Assembly (NCBI RefSeq): GCF_004217545.1
Contig: NZ_SHKY01000001.1
Location: forward strand, 992,001-1,056,000
Length of the DNA: 64,000 bases
Reading direction: 5' to 3'
Origin: Krasilnikovia cinnamomea
Lineage (GTDB): Bacteria > Actinomycetota > Actinomycetes > Mycobacteriales > Micromonosporaceae
A model generated the notes under the pieces. The model was not told the DNA's origin. It worked only from the letters and a program-made list of their open reading frames with translations, and ran no database searches. How positions within the stretch are numbered: the stretch's first letter is position 1; each line of letters starts with the position of its first letter. The translations under genes and the position numbers were made by a program. This document shows, piece after piece, positions 19,077 to 27,650 of the stretch.

Positions 19077-19107
19077 CCGGCCCGGCCGCGCTGCGCGGCC
19101 GGGCCGG
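19077..19107 (-). terminator. Perfect 14-bp hairpin terminator
   Basis: CCGGCCCGGCCGCG pairs with its complement across a CTG loop, 19 nt beyond the stop of the minus-strand gene ending at 19126. With the hairpin at 19014 it separates two convergent units. Confidence 0.75.
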
Positions 19108-19125
19108 TCGAGGTGGGTGCGGGCC

Positions 19126-19878
19126 TCAGCCCATGGCTGCCAGCGTACGGTCGATGACGGCGGCGCTGTTCGCTGGGGACGGTCGCCCGGAGGACTTCAC
19201 GGCAATCGTGAAGACGCTGCGGCTGGCGCTGGTGTTCCAGCAGATCAGCATCGTCGGGCGCACCTTGGCCTCGGTGTTGGTGCTGCTCCGGATCCGCTGG
19301 GTGCAGCGGGCGTCGCCCGCCTTCGTCCCCTTGTCGGCCACCCAGCCGAGCGGGCCGTACCGGGTGAGGTCCTTACGGGCCGAAAAGACCGTGACGGTCT
19401 CGCCGCCGCGCCGCACCGTCGTGGTGGTCACATCCTGCGGAGAGACCGGAACCGCCGGGCCCGGCAGCGGGCGATGGATCTTCTTCCCGGCCGAGCGCGC
19501 GGCCTTGCGCACCTCGGCGATCTGCTCCGCGGTGGTCTTCGGGCGCGGGGTCGTCGGGCTGGACGCGGCGTTCTGCTTGACTCCCGCCTTCGGCGCGGCG
19601 GCGTGGGACGCGGTCCCGCCCGCCCCGGTCGCGCTGGTGGCCCCACCGGTCGTGCCCGTCGCCGGGAGCGGCGCAGCGCCCGTGTCGGCGGTGCGGGCGG
19701 CGTGCTCGGACGTGCGTTCGGCAGCCAGATAGGCCCCGGCGCCCAGGATGGCGACGAGGCCGATCCCCCCGGCGAGGATCTGCTTGCGGTGCCGGGAACG
19801 GCGCACCACGGCGGACGCGTACATGCCGTCCGGCACGGGCTGCCCGGGGGCGGAGTCGTCGTGCTCTGCGTTGCGCAT
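19126..19878 (-). CDS. Membrane-anchored hypothetical protein
   Basis: This 250-aa protein has a short charged cytoplasmic N-terminus, one membrane helix (ILAGGIGLVAILGAGAYLAA, ~residues 34-53), an Ala/Thr/Gly-rich linker, and a ~110-residue extracellular domain containing two Cys (DARCTQRIRSS and MLICWNTSASRSVFTIAVKSSG). The C-terminal domain looks compact with one possible disulfide. No function is recognised. ATG 19878 is chosen for its position after AAAGGA. It is divergent from the patatin gene. Confidence 0.65.
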   Translation of the reverse strand: MRNAEHDDSAPGQPVPDGMYASAVVRRSRHRKQILAGGIGLVAILGAGAYLAAERTSEHAARTADTGAAPLPATGTTGGATSATGAGGTASHAAAPKAGVKQNAASSPTTPRPKTTAEQIAEVRKAARSAGKKIHRPLPGPAVPVSPQDVTTTTVRRGGETVTVFSARKDLTRYGPLGWVADKGTKAGDARCTQRIRSSTNTEAKVRPTMLICWNTSASRSVFTIAVKSSGRPSPANSAAVIDRTLAAMG

Positions 19879-20025
19879 GCTGGAAAGTCCTTTGCGGGTC
19901 TCGACTGGGTCGCCCCGCGGGGACGGCCCCGAACATCCATCGTCCCATCCGTACGGATATATCGGGCCAAAACAAGGCGCATTCGTCCACTGGTGGGTCA
20001 TCGATGGCCGTGCTTGGATGGCGCC

Positions 20026-20868
20026 ATGACGGGTGACCGCAGAGCACTGGTACTGGGCGGGGGCGGCGTCACGGGCGTCGCCTGGGAGATCGGCCTGCTG
20101 TACGGCCTCGCCGAGCACGGCCTCGACCTGACCGGCGCCGACCTGTTCGTCGGCACCTCCGCGGGTTCCGTGGTGGCCGCCCAGGTGACCACCGGCAACC
20201 CCTTGGAACACATGTACGCCGCCCAGCGCGCGGCCGCCACCGGGGAGATCGCGGCCCGGATCGGCGTCGGGTTCTACCTGCGCTTCGCGGTGGCGGGCCT
20301 GTGGCCCGGCGACCGCCGCCAGGCCCGCGCCCGGATCGGCCGGGCCGCGCTGCGCGCCCGTACGGCGGCGACCGAGGCCGAACGCCGCGCGGTCATCGCG
20401 CGCCGAATCGAGACGGACGAATGGCCTGACCAGCGGCTGCTCATCCCCGCCGTCGCCGCGGAGTCCGGCGAAACGAAGGTCTTCGACAAGGACAGCGGCG
20501 TGTCCCTGGTCGACGCGGTCGCGGCGAGCTGCGCGGTCCCCCTGGTCTGGCCGCCGATGACCGTGAACGGAACCCGGTACGTCGACGGCGGCGTGCGCTC
20601 GGTGGCCAACGTCGACCTCGCCAAGGGCCACGAGCGGGTCGTGGTGATCGCGCCGATGTCCCGCTCCGCCCGCCGCGCGGGCCGCCCGGATGCCCAGGCC
20701 GCGGCGCTGGGCCCGGGTGTGCGTTCCGTCGTGGTGGGCCCCGACGCCGCCGCCGTCACGGCGATCGGGCCCAACGCGCTCGACCCGGGCCGCCGTGCGC
20801 CCGCCGCCGAAGCGGGGCGGGCGCAGGCGGCCGCGGCCGTGGCGCGGATCCGCGAGGTCTGGACCTAG
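20026..20868 (+). CDS. Patatin-like phospholipase
   Basis: This 280-aa protein has the complete patatin signature: oxyanion hole GGGGVTG (~residues 11-17), nucleophile elbow GTSAG (Ser ~residue 45), and catalytic Asp in DGGVRS (~189). These lipases cleave acyl esters with a Ser-Asp dyad. There is no signal peptide, so it is cytoplasmic or membrane-peripheral. Its stop codon overlaps the stop of the convergent gene by 4 bp through the palindrome CTAG. Confidence 0.9.
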   Translation: MTGDRRALVLGGGGVTGVAWEIGLLYGLAEHGLDLTGADLFVGTSAGSVVAAQVTTGNPLEHMYAAQRAAATGEIAARIGVGFYLRFAVAGLWPGDRRQARARIGRAALRARTAATEAERRAVIARRIETDEWPDQRLLIPAVAAESGETKVFDKDSGVSLVDAVAASCAVPLVWPPMTVNGTRYVDGGVRSVANVDLAKGHERVVVIAPMSRSARRAGRPDAQAAALGPGVRSVVVGPDAAAVTAIGPNALDPGRRAPAAEAGRAQAAAAVARIREVWT

Positions 20869-21524
20869 CCGACCCCGACACCGGCGTTGCCCGTGGGAAG
20901 CTTGCGGCCACCCTGGTCGTACGCGGCGAGCTTCCCGATCCCCTTGACGGCCGGGTCGAACCAGAACACCACCACGGAGCGGTCCTCGCTCCACCGCGCC
21001 TGATGCGCGGTGACCGTACGGCCGTTCGCGCGGCCGGTGATCCGGGCCGCGGGACCGGCGTAGTAGCCGAAGGTCGGCGACTGACCCGCCTCGATGCCCA
21101 TCCCGGCCTGGACGGCGTGGAATCCGGGCGCCCGGTCGGAACCCGTGACCTCGTTGGTCATGACGTCCGCGGTGAGCGTGCCGCCGGGCAGGCGGCGCCC
21201 GGCCATCACGCCGAAACGCACCTTCGGCAGCGCCGGCTCCGCGACCGGCACCCCGTAGAACACCCAGGAGCCCTCGCGGGCGGCGATGCCACTGTCGATG
21301 ACCGCGCCGATCGGCTCGGGCTTCGGCGGGCTGGGGTCGGGCCGCCTGGTTGCGGCACTGGTCGACGGCACGGGCGCGGCCGGGGCCGCTCCCGCTCCGG
21401 CGGCCGCGCCACCGGTCCGGCCGGTCATCCCGGCGTTGGCGGCCACCGTGCCGACGGCGATGACGGCGGCGCAGGCCACGGCCGAGCCGCCCGCGTACAG
21501 CCAACGGGTCCTCGTGCTTTTCAT
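20865..21524 (-). CDS. Membrane-anchored protein, paralogue of the gene at 22188
   Basis: This 219-aa protein has an N-terminal signal/anchor (WLYAGGSAVACAAVIAVGTVAANA), an Ala/Pro linker, and a ~140-residue C-terminal domain. That domain closely matches the protein encoded at 22188: MTN(E/D)V.GSDRAPGFHAVQ, TFGYY.G, GRTVTA, WSED.SV.VFWF and a GVG end. The two paralogues flank the sigma-factor gene. No known domain is recognised. ATG 21524 follows GGAGGGG. Its stop shares CTAG with the patatin stop. Confidence 0.7.
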   Translation of the reverse strand: MKSTRTRWLYAGGSAVACAAVIAVGTVAANAGMTGRTGGAAAGAGAAPAAPVPSTSAATRRPDPSPPKPEPIGAVIDSGIAAREGSWVFYGVPVAEPALPKVRFGVMAGRRLPGGTLTADVMTNEVTGSDRAPGFHAVQAGMGIEAGQSPTFGYYAGPAARITGRANGRTVTAHQARWSEDRSVVVFWFDPAVKGIGKLAAYDQGGRKLPTGNAGVGVG

Positions 21525-21663
21525 GGGGTGGATCCCCTCCTCGATGATCGCGTGGTGTGGTGCGCAGATCGAGACGGGTGGTCGCGGCGAAAAGTTGCCG
21601 CCGTGGCCGGCAACCTTTCGGGGCCCCCGCTCGTAGTTGCGGCCGTGGCAGAGATGGCAGCGC

Positions 21664-22191
21664 ATGGCGCGCGGTGACGACGAGTTCGTCGAGTTCGCGA
21701 CGGCGAGCTCGGCGCGGCTACAGCACGTGGCGTTCCTGCTGACCGGCGACCGGCACGAGGCCGAGGACGCGGCGCAGGCCGCGCTGGTGCGCACGTACGC
21801 GGCATGGTCGCGGGTCCGCCGCCGCGACGCCTACGCGTACGCCCGGACGGTGCTGGCCAACCTGGTCACCGACCGGTGGCGCCGCCCGCTGCGCGAGTAC
21901 GCCACGGAACAGGTGCCCGAGGGGCCGGTTCCCCGCGACCTGGCCGACGACGTGACCCGGCGGCGCTGGCTGTTCGGCGCGCTGGACGTGCTCTCACCCC
22001 GGGAACGGGCGGTGATCGTGCTGCGGCACTACGTGGATCTGTCCGAGGCGGAGGTGGCGCGGGAGCTGAGCCTCTCCCTCGGCACCGTCAAGAGCCTCAA
22101 CTCTCGGGGCCTGGCCAAGCTGCGGGTCGCGGTGGACTCACCACCCGTGCCGGGCCAACGGAGGAATCAGGAGAGCGGAGTACACCGATGA
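21664..22191 (+). CDS. ECF RNA polymerase sigma factor, SigE/SigM-like actinobacterial subfamily
   Basis: This 175-aa protein has region 2 (FVEFATASSARLQHVAFLLTGDRHEAEDAAQAALVRTYAAW) and region 4 (LSPRERAVIVLRHYVDLSEAEVARELSLSLGTVKSLNSRGLAKLR), the pattern of the SigE family of ECF factors in actinobacteria. ATG 21664 gives the family N-terminus; an in-frame ATG at 21637 also exists. Its stop overlaps the next gene (ATGA), so the two are translated together. The downstream membrane protein is the best candidate for the partner that senses the outside. Confidence 0.92.
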   Translation: MARGDDEFVEFATASSARLQHVAFLLTGDRHEAEDAAQAALVRTYAAWSRVRRRDAYAYARTVLANLVTDRWRRPLREYATEQVPEGPVPRDLADDVTRRRWLFGALDVLSPRERAVIVLRHYVDLSEAEVARELSLSLGTVKSLNSRGLAKLRVAVDSPPVPGQRRNQESGVHR

Positions 22192-22901
22192 CCGACCTCG
22201 ACGACCTGCGCGACGCGTTGCAGTCGCCGCCGGGCTTCGCGCCCCGGGTCCTCGACCTGGATCAGGTCATGGCGGCCGGGGGCCGGTTGCGCCGCCGGCG
22301 CCGGCTCGCCGTGGGCGCAGCCTCCGCGTTGGCCGTGGCCGTCCTGCTGGTCGGTGGCGGCCAGGTGGCCCGGCTGGCGGGCGGCCCGCCCCCGGCGCCG
22401 GCGAATCCCGCCCAGGTGGCGGACGTTCCGGACGGCCGGGTTCTGGGCGAGGTCATGCCGACCGGGGTACGCACCGGCGCCGCCGAATGGGTGATCTACG
22501 CACAACCCGTCGAGCTGCCTGGCCAGTCCGGCGTTCGTTTCGGGTTCCAGCTCGGCCGCCGGTCCGCCGACGGGTCCCTGCGGGACGAGGTCATGACGAA
22601 CGACGTCGAGGGCTCGGACCGGGCCCCGGGTTTCCATGCCGTGCAGCGGGCCATGACCATCGACGCCGGGACGACGCTGACCTTCGGCTACTACGTCGGT
22701 TCACCGGCGACCATCACCGCCCGCGCGGGCGGCCGCACGGTGACCGCCGAACGCGCGGTGTGGAGCGAGGACCCGTCCGTCACCGTGTTCTGGTTCCGGC
22801 CGCGTGACGTCACGCCGAACACGAAACTGACCAAGTTGACCGCCAAGGACGCGCAGGGCCGGGTGCTGCCTGCCGGCGACACCACGGTCGGCGTGGGCTG
22901 A
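22188..22901 (+). CDS. Membrane protein coupled to the sigma factor (candidate anti-sigma/sensor)
   Basis: This 237-aa protein has a ~40-residue cytoplasmic N-terminus (LDDLRDALQSPPGFAPRVLDLDQVMAAG), an RRRRR stop, one membrane helix (LAVGAASALAVAVLLVGGG) and a ~150-residue outer domain shared with the protein encoded at 20865. A cytosolic tail, one helix, translational coupling to an ECF gene and an outer sensor domain fit an anti-sigma role. No ZAS zinc motif is visible, so this is inference. GGAG precedes ATG 22188. Confidence 0.65.
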   Translation: MTDLDDLRDALQSPPGFAPRVLDLDQVMAAGGRLRRRRRLAVGAASALAVAVLLVGGGQVARLAGGPPPAPANPAQVADVPDGRVLGEVMPTGVRTGAAEWVIYAQPVELPGQSGVRFGFQLGRRSADGSLRDEVMTNDVEGSDRAPGFHAVQRAMTIDAGTTLTFGYYVGSPATITARAGGRTVTAERAVWSEDPSVTVFWFRPRDVTPNTKLTKLTAKDAQGRVLPAGDTTVGVG

Positions 22902-22910
22902 CCCGGGCGG

Positions 22911-22945
22911 CCCGGGGGCCGGGATGGCGGACACCGGCCCCCGGG
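22911..22945 (+). terminator. 12-bp hairpin terminator
   Basis: CCCGGGGGCCGG at 22911-22922 pairs perfectly with 22934-22945 across an 11-nt loop, just after the sigma/membrane-protein unit. Confidence 0.7.
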
Positions 22946-23003
22946 GCGCTCGCGGGCCGACCCGCGGGGAGAACCCCTCGCGCGGTCGGACCGACCCCTG
23001 AGG

Positions 23004-23411
23004 TCAGTCGCGCAAAGTCCTGCGGAGGCGCGCGGCAAGGCCGAGCGGGCTGGGCGGGGCCGAGACCGTGCCGGGACGCGGCGCGGCCGCCACGCGGTCG
23101 CGCGGGGTGGCCGGGCGGCTGGCCGCGCCCGCCCGGTCGTAGTCCGCCGTGGCGATGGCCTCGACGATCTGGGCGTCGCCGAAGTTCTCCGACCCCGGGA
23201 TGGAGGGCACGAAGCCGACCAGCATGCCGTCGCGCATGACCTGGGCTTCCAGACCGGCCGTACCGTCGGTGTCCCAGACCGCCTCACGCCCGCCGGTCAG
23301 CACGACGCGGATGCCGTGCCGGGTAAGGCCGGCATGTGGCAATTTCACATGCGCGAAAACGTTGCGGGTTTGCAGTGCCTCGACGATCCGGGCGGCTCGC
23401 TCTGCATCCAT
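23004..23411 (-). CDS. Hypothetical protein
   Basis: This 135-aa soluble protein starts with MDAERAARIVEALQTRNVFAHV. A small alpha/beta stretch follows (GIRVVLTGGREAVWDTDGTAGLEAQVMRDGMLVGFVPSIPGSE), then a Pro/Ala/Arg-rich tail. I do not recognise a named family. GC-rich third positions through the whole frame support coding. It converges on the sigma-factor operon. Confidence 0.6.
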   Translation of the reverse strand: MDAERAARIVEALQTRNVFAHVKLPHAGLTRHGIRVVLTGGREAVWDTDGTAGLEAQVMRDGMLVGFVPSIPGSENFGDAQIVEAIATADYDRAGAASRPATPRDRVAAAPRPGTVSAPPSPLGLAARLRRTLRD

Positions 23412-23650
23412 GTTCTGAAATTAAGGGACGAATATGTGGGCACCCTGAAGGCCGGCTGAAGAGCCGGTGAGAGTGGTACCACTATTCGCGCACGTAACAT
23501 CACTGCATGGCATAGATGCAGGTCGCATCGACGGATGTTACTACGAGGTAACACAGATGTCACTGTGTTTCTTTACCTCTGCTCTTGACTTACTCTGCGG
23601 TAACCGGAGCGCTTCGGCCCCCTTCCCATCGCGGATCCGGAGGCCAACCG

Positions 23651-24454
23651 ATGAGCAGACGCCTTTCCGTCCTGGCCTGCCTCGTCACCACGACCCTGAT
23701 GACCGCCCTGACCGCCGCCCCCGCCCAGGCAGCGGCCACCTACGAGAACACCGACTACGTCGCCCTCGGCGACTCCTACACGTCCGGCGCCGGCGCGCCG
23801 GACCAGAACGGGCTGTGCCTGCGCGGCTCCTGGGCCTACCCAACACAATGGGCCGCGCAGAACCATCCCAAGTCATACACGAATGTCTCGTGCTACGGCG
23901 CCACCATCGACACCATGCGGCTCACCCAGCTAGGCGCCCTCAACGACAAGACCGACCTGGTCACCGTCACGATCGGCGGCAATGACGCGGGCTTCGGGCC
24001 GGTCGTGCTGTCCTGCACCATCACGTCCGACAAGGGCTGTGCCGCGATCGTCGACATCGCGCACGACTACGTCCGCGACGTACTTCCCGGCAAGCTCGAC
24101 ACGGCCTACCGCGACATCCGCAAGCACGCGCCGAACGCACGGGTCGTCGTGCTGGGGTACCCCGTGCTGTTCGACACCACGTCGGCGGACTGCGGCTTCG
24201 CGGGCCTGAGCATCGCAAAGCGCGAGATGATCAACGCGGGGGACAACGACCTCAACGACATCATCCGTGACCGCGCCCGTGCGGCCGGCTTCACGTACGC
24301 CGAGGTCCGAACGCACTTCGACGGTCACGGGATCTGCGCCAGCAACGCGTGGATCAACGGCCTCACGGTGATCCCGCCGACCAACTCCTTCCACCCCACC
24401 CAGCAGGGCTACACGTACGGTTACCTGCCCGGGCTGGTCGACGCGCTCAGCTGA
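23651..24454 (+). CDS. Secreted SGNH-family lipase/esterase
   Basis: This 267-aa protein has a signal peptide (LACLVTTTLMTALTAAPAQA) and the SGNH blocks: GDSYTSGAG (block I, nucleophile Ser), TIGGNDAGF (block III, Asn), and SFHPTQQGY (block V, His). Paired cysteines resemble the Streptomyces-type extracellular lipase family. A GGAGG ribosome-binding site precedes ATG 23651. The ~240 bp upstream is markedly less GC-rich and holds a TTGACT -35-like box, so it is probably a regulated promoter. Confidence 0.9.
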   Translation: MSRRLSVLACLVTTTLMTALTAAPAQAAATYENTDYVALGDSYTSGAGAPDQNGLCLRGSWAYPTQWAAQNHPKSYTNVSCYGATIDTMRLTQLGALNDKTDLVTVTIGGNDAGFGPVVLSCTITSDKGCAAIVDIAHDYVRDVLPGKLDTAYRDIRKHAPNARVVVLGYPVLFDTTSADCGFAGLSIAKREMINAGDNDLNDIIRDRARAAGFTYAEVRTHFDGHGICASNAWINGLTVIPPTNSFHPTQQGYTYGYLPGLVDALS

Positions 24455-24544
24455 ACCCCTCTCGACGCGGCCCGGCGGCGGCCACCACGCCGCCGGGCCG
24501 TCACCACGCCGCATCGCGGGGCGCCCGGAGCACTGAACCGGGGG

Positions 24545-24736
24545 GTGTGGGTCCTGCTGTTCTCGCCGATCGGCGCGATCGCGTGGTTCGTCGCCGGGCG
24601 TCCCGCCCGGCCGGTACGCCTCAGCAAAGGCCAGGTGTGGCGGCCCGGCAGTGGTTTCCCCGAGAACGCGCGGCCCCGCCCCCGCGAACGCGCCCGGCGC
24701 GCGGGTCGCTCCGTCACCACGCGAAGACGTCGCTGA
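24545..24736 (+). pseudogene. Possible PLDc N-terminal-domain remnant
   Basis: The frame reads LNRGVWVLLFSPIGAIAWFVAGRP, the second membrane helix and GRP end of the PLDc_N family of small actinobacterial membrane proteins. A basic tail follows. The first helix usual in this family is not present upstream in frame, and there is no ribosome-binding site. It is therefore either a 63-aa GTG-started fragment or a decayed gene. It overlaps the end of the convergent kinase gene. Confidence 0.3.
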
Positions 24737-26504
24737 CGCTGCGGCCGCTGACCTCGCCGGTCCCGCGGCTGCGGTACTGCCAGCGCACCACGACCTGGTA
24801 CCGGTGCCCGCGCGGCGGGTTCAGCGCGGTGGGCCCGCAGGTCCGCCGGATCCCCGGATCGGCGTCGCGCACCCGGCGGCACTCCTTCACGTTCCCGGCC
24901 GGGCGGCCGGTGCCGGCGTCGAGGAGGAACACCGCCATCCCCGCCCGCCCACCGGCCGGACCGGTCAGGTCGGCCCGCACCCGTACGTCGGCGCCGAGGG
25001 CGAAGCAGGCCTGCACGACGATCGGGCCCGCACCGGCGGGCCTGACCTCCTGCCCGCACCGCGGCGGTCCGTACTGTTTCACCTCGGGCGACCGGGTGGC
25101 TGGGCGAGACGACGGCCCGGTCACGGCGGGGCCCGGGACACTCGCGGTGGGCGGCGGTGCCGGCACGGTACGGGTGACCGCGGCCTCGATCTGACGGCGG
25201 GCCGGGCGCACGGGCGCCGACCGCGCAGGCGTGGCCGCACCGGCGGGGTGGCCGGCGGCCGACCGCCCCGGCACCGGCGACACGGAGCGGGACCGGGCCG
25301 GGAGCACCGCGTCCGGGCCCGCGAGCACGGTGCCGCCGATCGCGTCGTCCACTCGGCCCAGTCGCGACGCGGTCGTGGCTGCGCCGGCGGCGACCATGGC
25401 GCCGCCCGCCACCAGCATGACCGCCACCAGCGGGCGGGCCCAGCGCCGGTCCCCGGCCGGGTCGGGGCGGCGCGACCGGGACGGCCGCACCGCCGGGCCG
25501 ACCAGCGTGGGCACCGCCGGACCGGGCGGGCTCTCCGGGCCGGTCCCGGCACTGCCGGCGAGACCGAACCCGGCCTTGGCCAGGGTCTGGGTCGGGGACG
25601 AGAAGCCCGGCGGCACGGGTGCCGTGAAACCGGCTGTGGCCTGGGCCTCCAGCTCGGCGGCGAGGGCGGCGGCGGTCGGCCGCGACCCGGCTTCCGGTCG
25701 CAGGCAGCGCCGGATGACCTCCCACAGTGGATCCGGGATGCCGGGGCGGCGCACCGGCTGACCCGCCAGATGCCGGCGCATCAGCTCGGGCACCGAGTCA
25801 CCCTCGTACGGTGGCTGGCCGGTGAGCAGTTCGTAGAGCAGCACGCCGAGCGCGTACACGTCCGCCGCAGGGCTGGCGGGCACCTTCTGGAACGACTCCG
25901 GGGCCATGTAGTGCGGGGTGCCGACGACCGAGTGCGGCATGGTGAGGCTCGGGGTGGCGAGCATCCGGGCGATGCCGAAGTCGGTCAGCCGCGTACGCAG
26001 CCGCCCGTCCTCGACCTCCAGCAGGATGTTGTCCGGCTTGAGGTCACGGTGCACCACCCCGAGCTCGTGCGCCTCCGCCAGGGCTCCGGCGATTTGGGCC
26101 GTCAGCCGTGCCGCCTCGCCCGGGGCCACCGTACGGTGCTCGCGCAGGTGGTCTCGCAGGCTGCCGCCCGGCACCAGATCCATGACCAGGGCCAGGGTCT
26201 CCCCCACGCTGACCAGGTCGCGCACCCGGACGACGTTGCGGTGTCGCAGCATCAGCAGGATGGTGCGTTCCTGCACGAAGCGGGAGACCAGCCTCGGCTG
26301 GTGCAGCAGCCCCTCGTACAGGACCTTGACGGCCACCGGCGCACCGGTGGCGCGGTCGACGCCGCGCCACACCTGGCCGGTCGCCCCCTGCCCGATGGGT
26401 TCGAGGAGTTGGTACGAGCCGCCGACGCACCGGCCGCTCAGATCCAGGGTGAACGGATCGTCGGCATCCGCCGGGGCGGCACCGCTTGCGGGATCCTGGG
26501 TCAC
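24714..26504 (-). CDS. Transmembrane Ser/Thr protein kinase
   Basis: This 596-aa protein has a complete eukaryotic-type kinase domain (~residues 31-290): GQGATGQV loop, VAVKVL lysine, HRDLKPDN catalytic loop, DFG, and APE. A Pro-rich juxtamembrane stretch follows, then one membrane helix (PLVAVMLVAGGAMVAAGAATT, ~355-375). The extracellular part ends in a Cys-containing ~90-residue domain (CGQEVRPAGAGPIVVQACF... CRRVRDADPGIRRTCG), unlike PASTA repeats. It probably senses an outside signal and phosphorylates cytoplasmic targets. The start is GTG 26504. Confidence 0.92.
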   Translation of the reverse strand: MTQDPASGAAPADADDPFTLDLSGRCVGGSYQLLEPIGQGATGQVWRGVDRATGAPVAVKVLYEGLLHQPRLVSRFVQERTILLMLRHRNVVRVRDLVSVGETLALVMDLVPGGSLRDHLREHRTVAPGEAARLTAQIAGALAEAHELGVVHRDLKPDNILLEVEDGRLRTRLTDFGIARMLATPSLTMPHSVVGTPHYMAPESFQKVPASPAADVYALGVLLYELLTGQPPYEGDSVPELMRRHLAGQPVRRPGIPDPLWEVIRRCLRPEAGSRPTAAALAAELEAQATAGFTAPVPPGFSSPTQTLAKAGFGLAGSAGTGPESPPGPAVPTLVGPAVRPSRSRRPDPAGDRRWARPLVAVMLVAGGAMVAAGAATTASRLGRVDDAIGGTVLAGPDAVLPARSRSVSPVPGRSAAGHPAGAATPARSAPVRPARRQIEAAVTRTVPAPPPTASVPGPAVTGPSSRPATRSPEVKQYGPPRCGQEVRPAGAGPIVVQACFALGADVRVRADLTGPAGGRAGMAVFLLDAGTGRPAGNVKECRRVRDADPGIRRTCGPTALNPPRGHRYQVVVRWQYRSRGTGEVSGRSVSDVFAW

Positions 26505-26638
26505 CTGAGGTCGTGTCCTTCCGGCCGGCTGCCTTTCCTAACCGTTCCGGAATCTTGCTTTTGTCCTTATTGGTACGCAAGCGTCACGGCCCGAGTTCGC
26601 ACGAAGGGTAGGAGTCCCGACAAAGCCGTCACCACGTG

Positions 26639-26663
26639 CCACCCCCCTCGTTCGTGGGGGTGG
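26639..26663 (-). terminator. Terminator of prs
   Basis: CCACCCCC and GGGGGTGG form an 8-bp stem with a 9-nt loop, just past the prs stop codon on the minus strand. Confidence 0.6.
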
Positions 26664-26678
26664 ACGCGCACCGGCCGG

Positions 26679-27617
26679 TCACCCGAACAGGGCGCTCACC
26701 GATTCGCCGTTGTGGATCCGGCGCATCGCCTCGGCCAGCGCCGGCGCCACCGACAGCACGGTCAGCTTTTCCGTGGCCTTGCCCGGCGCGATCGGCACCG
26801 TGTTGGTGCAGACGATCTCCTTGATCTCCTTCTCGGCCGACAGCCGGGCGATCGCGTCACCGCTGAACAGCCCGTGTGTACAGGCCACCCGGACGCTGCG
26901 CACATTCCGCTCCCGGAGCCGGTTCAGCAGCTCGAACACCGTGCTGCCCTTGGCGATCTCGTCGTCGAGGACGATCACGTCCCGGTCGGCGACCTCACCG
27001 ATGACCGAGCTGATCACGACCCGGTCGTCCGCGAACCGCTGCTTGGCGCCCGCGGCCACCTCGATGCCGAGCATCCGCGCGAACGCCGCCGCCTCCTTGG
27101 CGTTGCCCAGGTCCGGCGAGACCACCACGGTGTCGCTCAGGTCGTACCCCCGGAAGTGGTGGGCCAGCTCGCGCAGCGCGTGCAGGTGGTCCACCGGCAC
27201 GCTGAAGAAGCCGTGCACCTGCGGCGAGTGCAGGGTCATCGCGAGGATGCGGTCCGCACCCGCGGTCTGCAACAGGTCCGCGACCAGGCGCCCGCCGATA
27301 GAGATGCGCGGGGCGTCCTTCTTGTCACTGCGGGCGTACGCGTAGTGCGGCAGCACCACGGTGATCCGACCGGCCGAGGCGCCCCGGGCAGCGTCCAGCA
27401 TGAACAGCAGCTCGACGAGGTTCTCCTGCACGGGCGGCACCAACGGCTGGATGAGGAACACGTCGCGCTCCCGGCAGTTGCCCTGCAACTGCACCTCGAG
27501 GCAGTCATTGGCGAACCGGGAGACCTTGGCCGGTAGCAGCGGCACCCCCAGTTGCTCGCAGATCTGAGCCGCCAGCTCGGGATGGGCACTGCCGGAGAAC
27601 ACCGCGATGTCACGCAC
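26679..27617 (-). CDS. prs: Ribose-phosphate pyrophosphokinase
   Basis: This 312-aa PRPP synthetase makes PRPP from ribose 5-phosphate and ATP for nucleotide, His and Trp synthesis. It has the two phosphoribosyltransferase-type domains: PHYAYARSDKK (ATP loop region), the TLHSPQVHGFF histidine, and a PRPP loop, here DRDVIVLDDEIAKGST. The start is GTG 27617. This loop differs from the usual DDMIDTGGT, and a Cys-containing N-terminal QLQGNCRERDVF stretch is present. It may therefore be a second, divergent Prs rather than the housekeeping copy. Confidence 0.9.
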   Translation of the reverse strand: MRDIAVFSGSAHPELAAQICEQLGVPLLPAKVSRFANDCLEVQLQGNCRERDVFLIQPLVPPVQENLVELLFMLDAARGASAGRITVVLPHYAYARSDKKDAPRISIGGRLVADLLQTAGADRILAMTLHSPQVHGFFSVPVDHLHALRELAHHFRGYDLSDTVVVSPDLGNAKEAAAFARMLGIEVAAGAKQRFADDRVVISSVIGEVADRDVIVLDDEIAKGSTVFELLNRLRERNVRSVRVACTHGLFSGDAIARLSAEKEIKEIVCTNTVPIAPGKATEKLTVLSVAPALAEAMRRIHNGESVSALFG

Positions 27618-27650
27618 GCGCCCACCCTAGATCACCATTAGGCTGACCCC

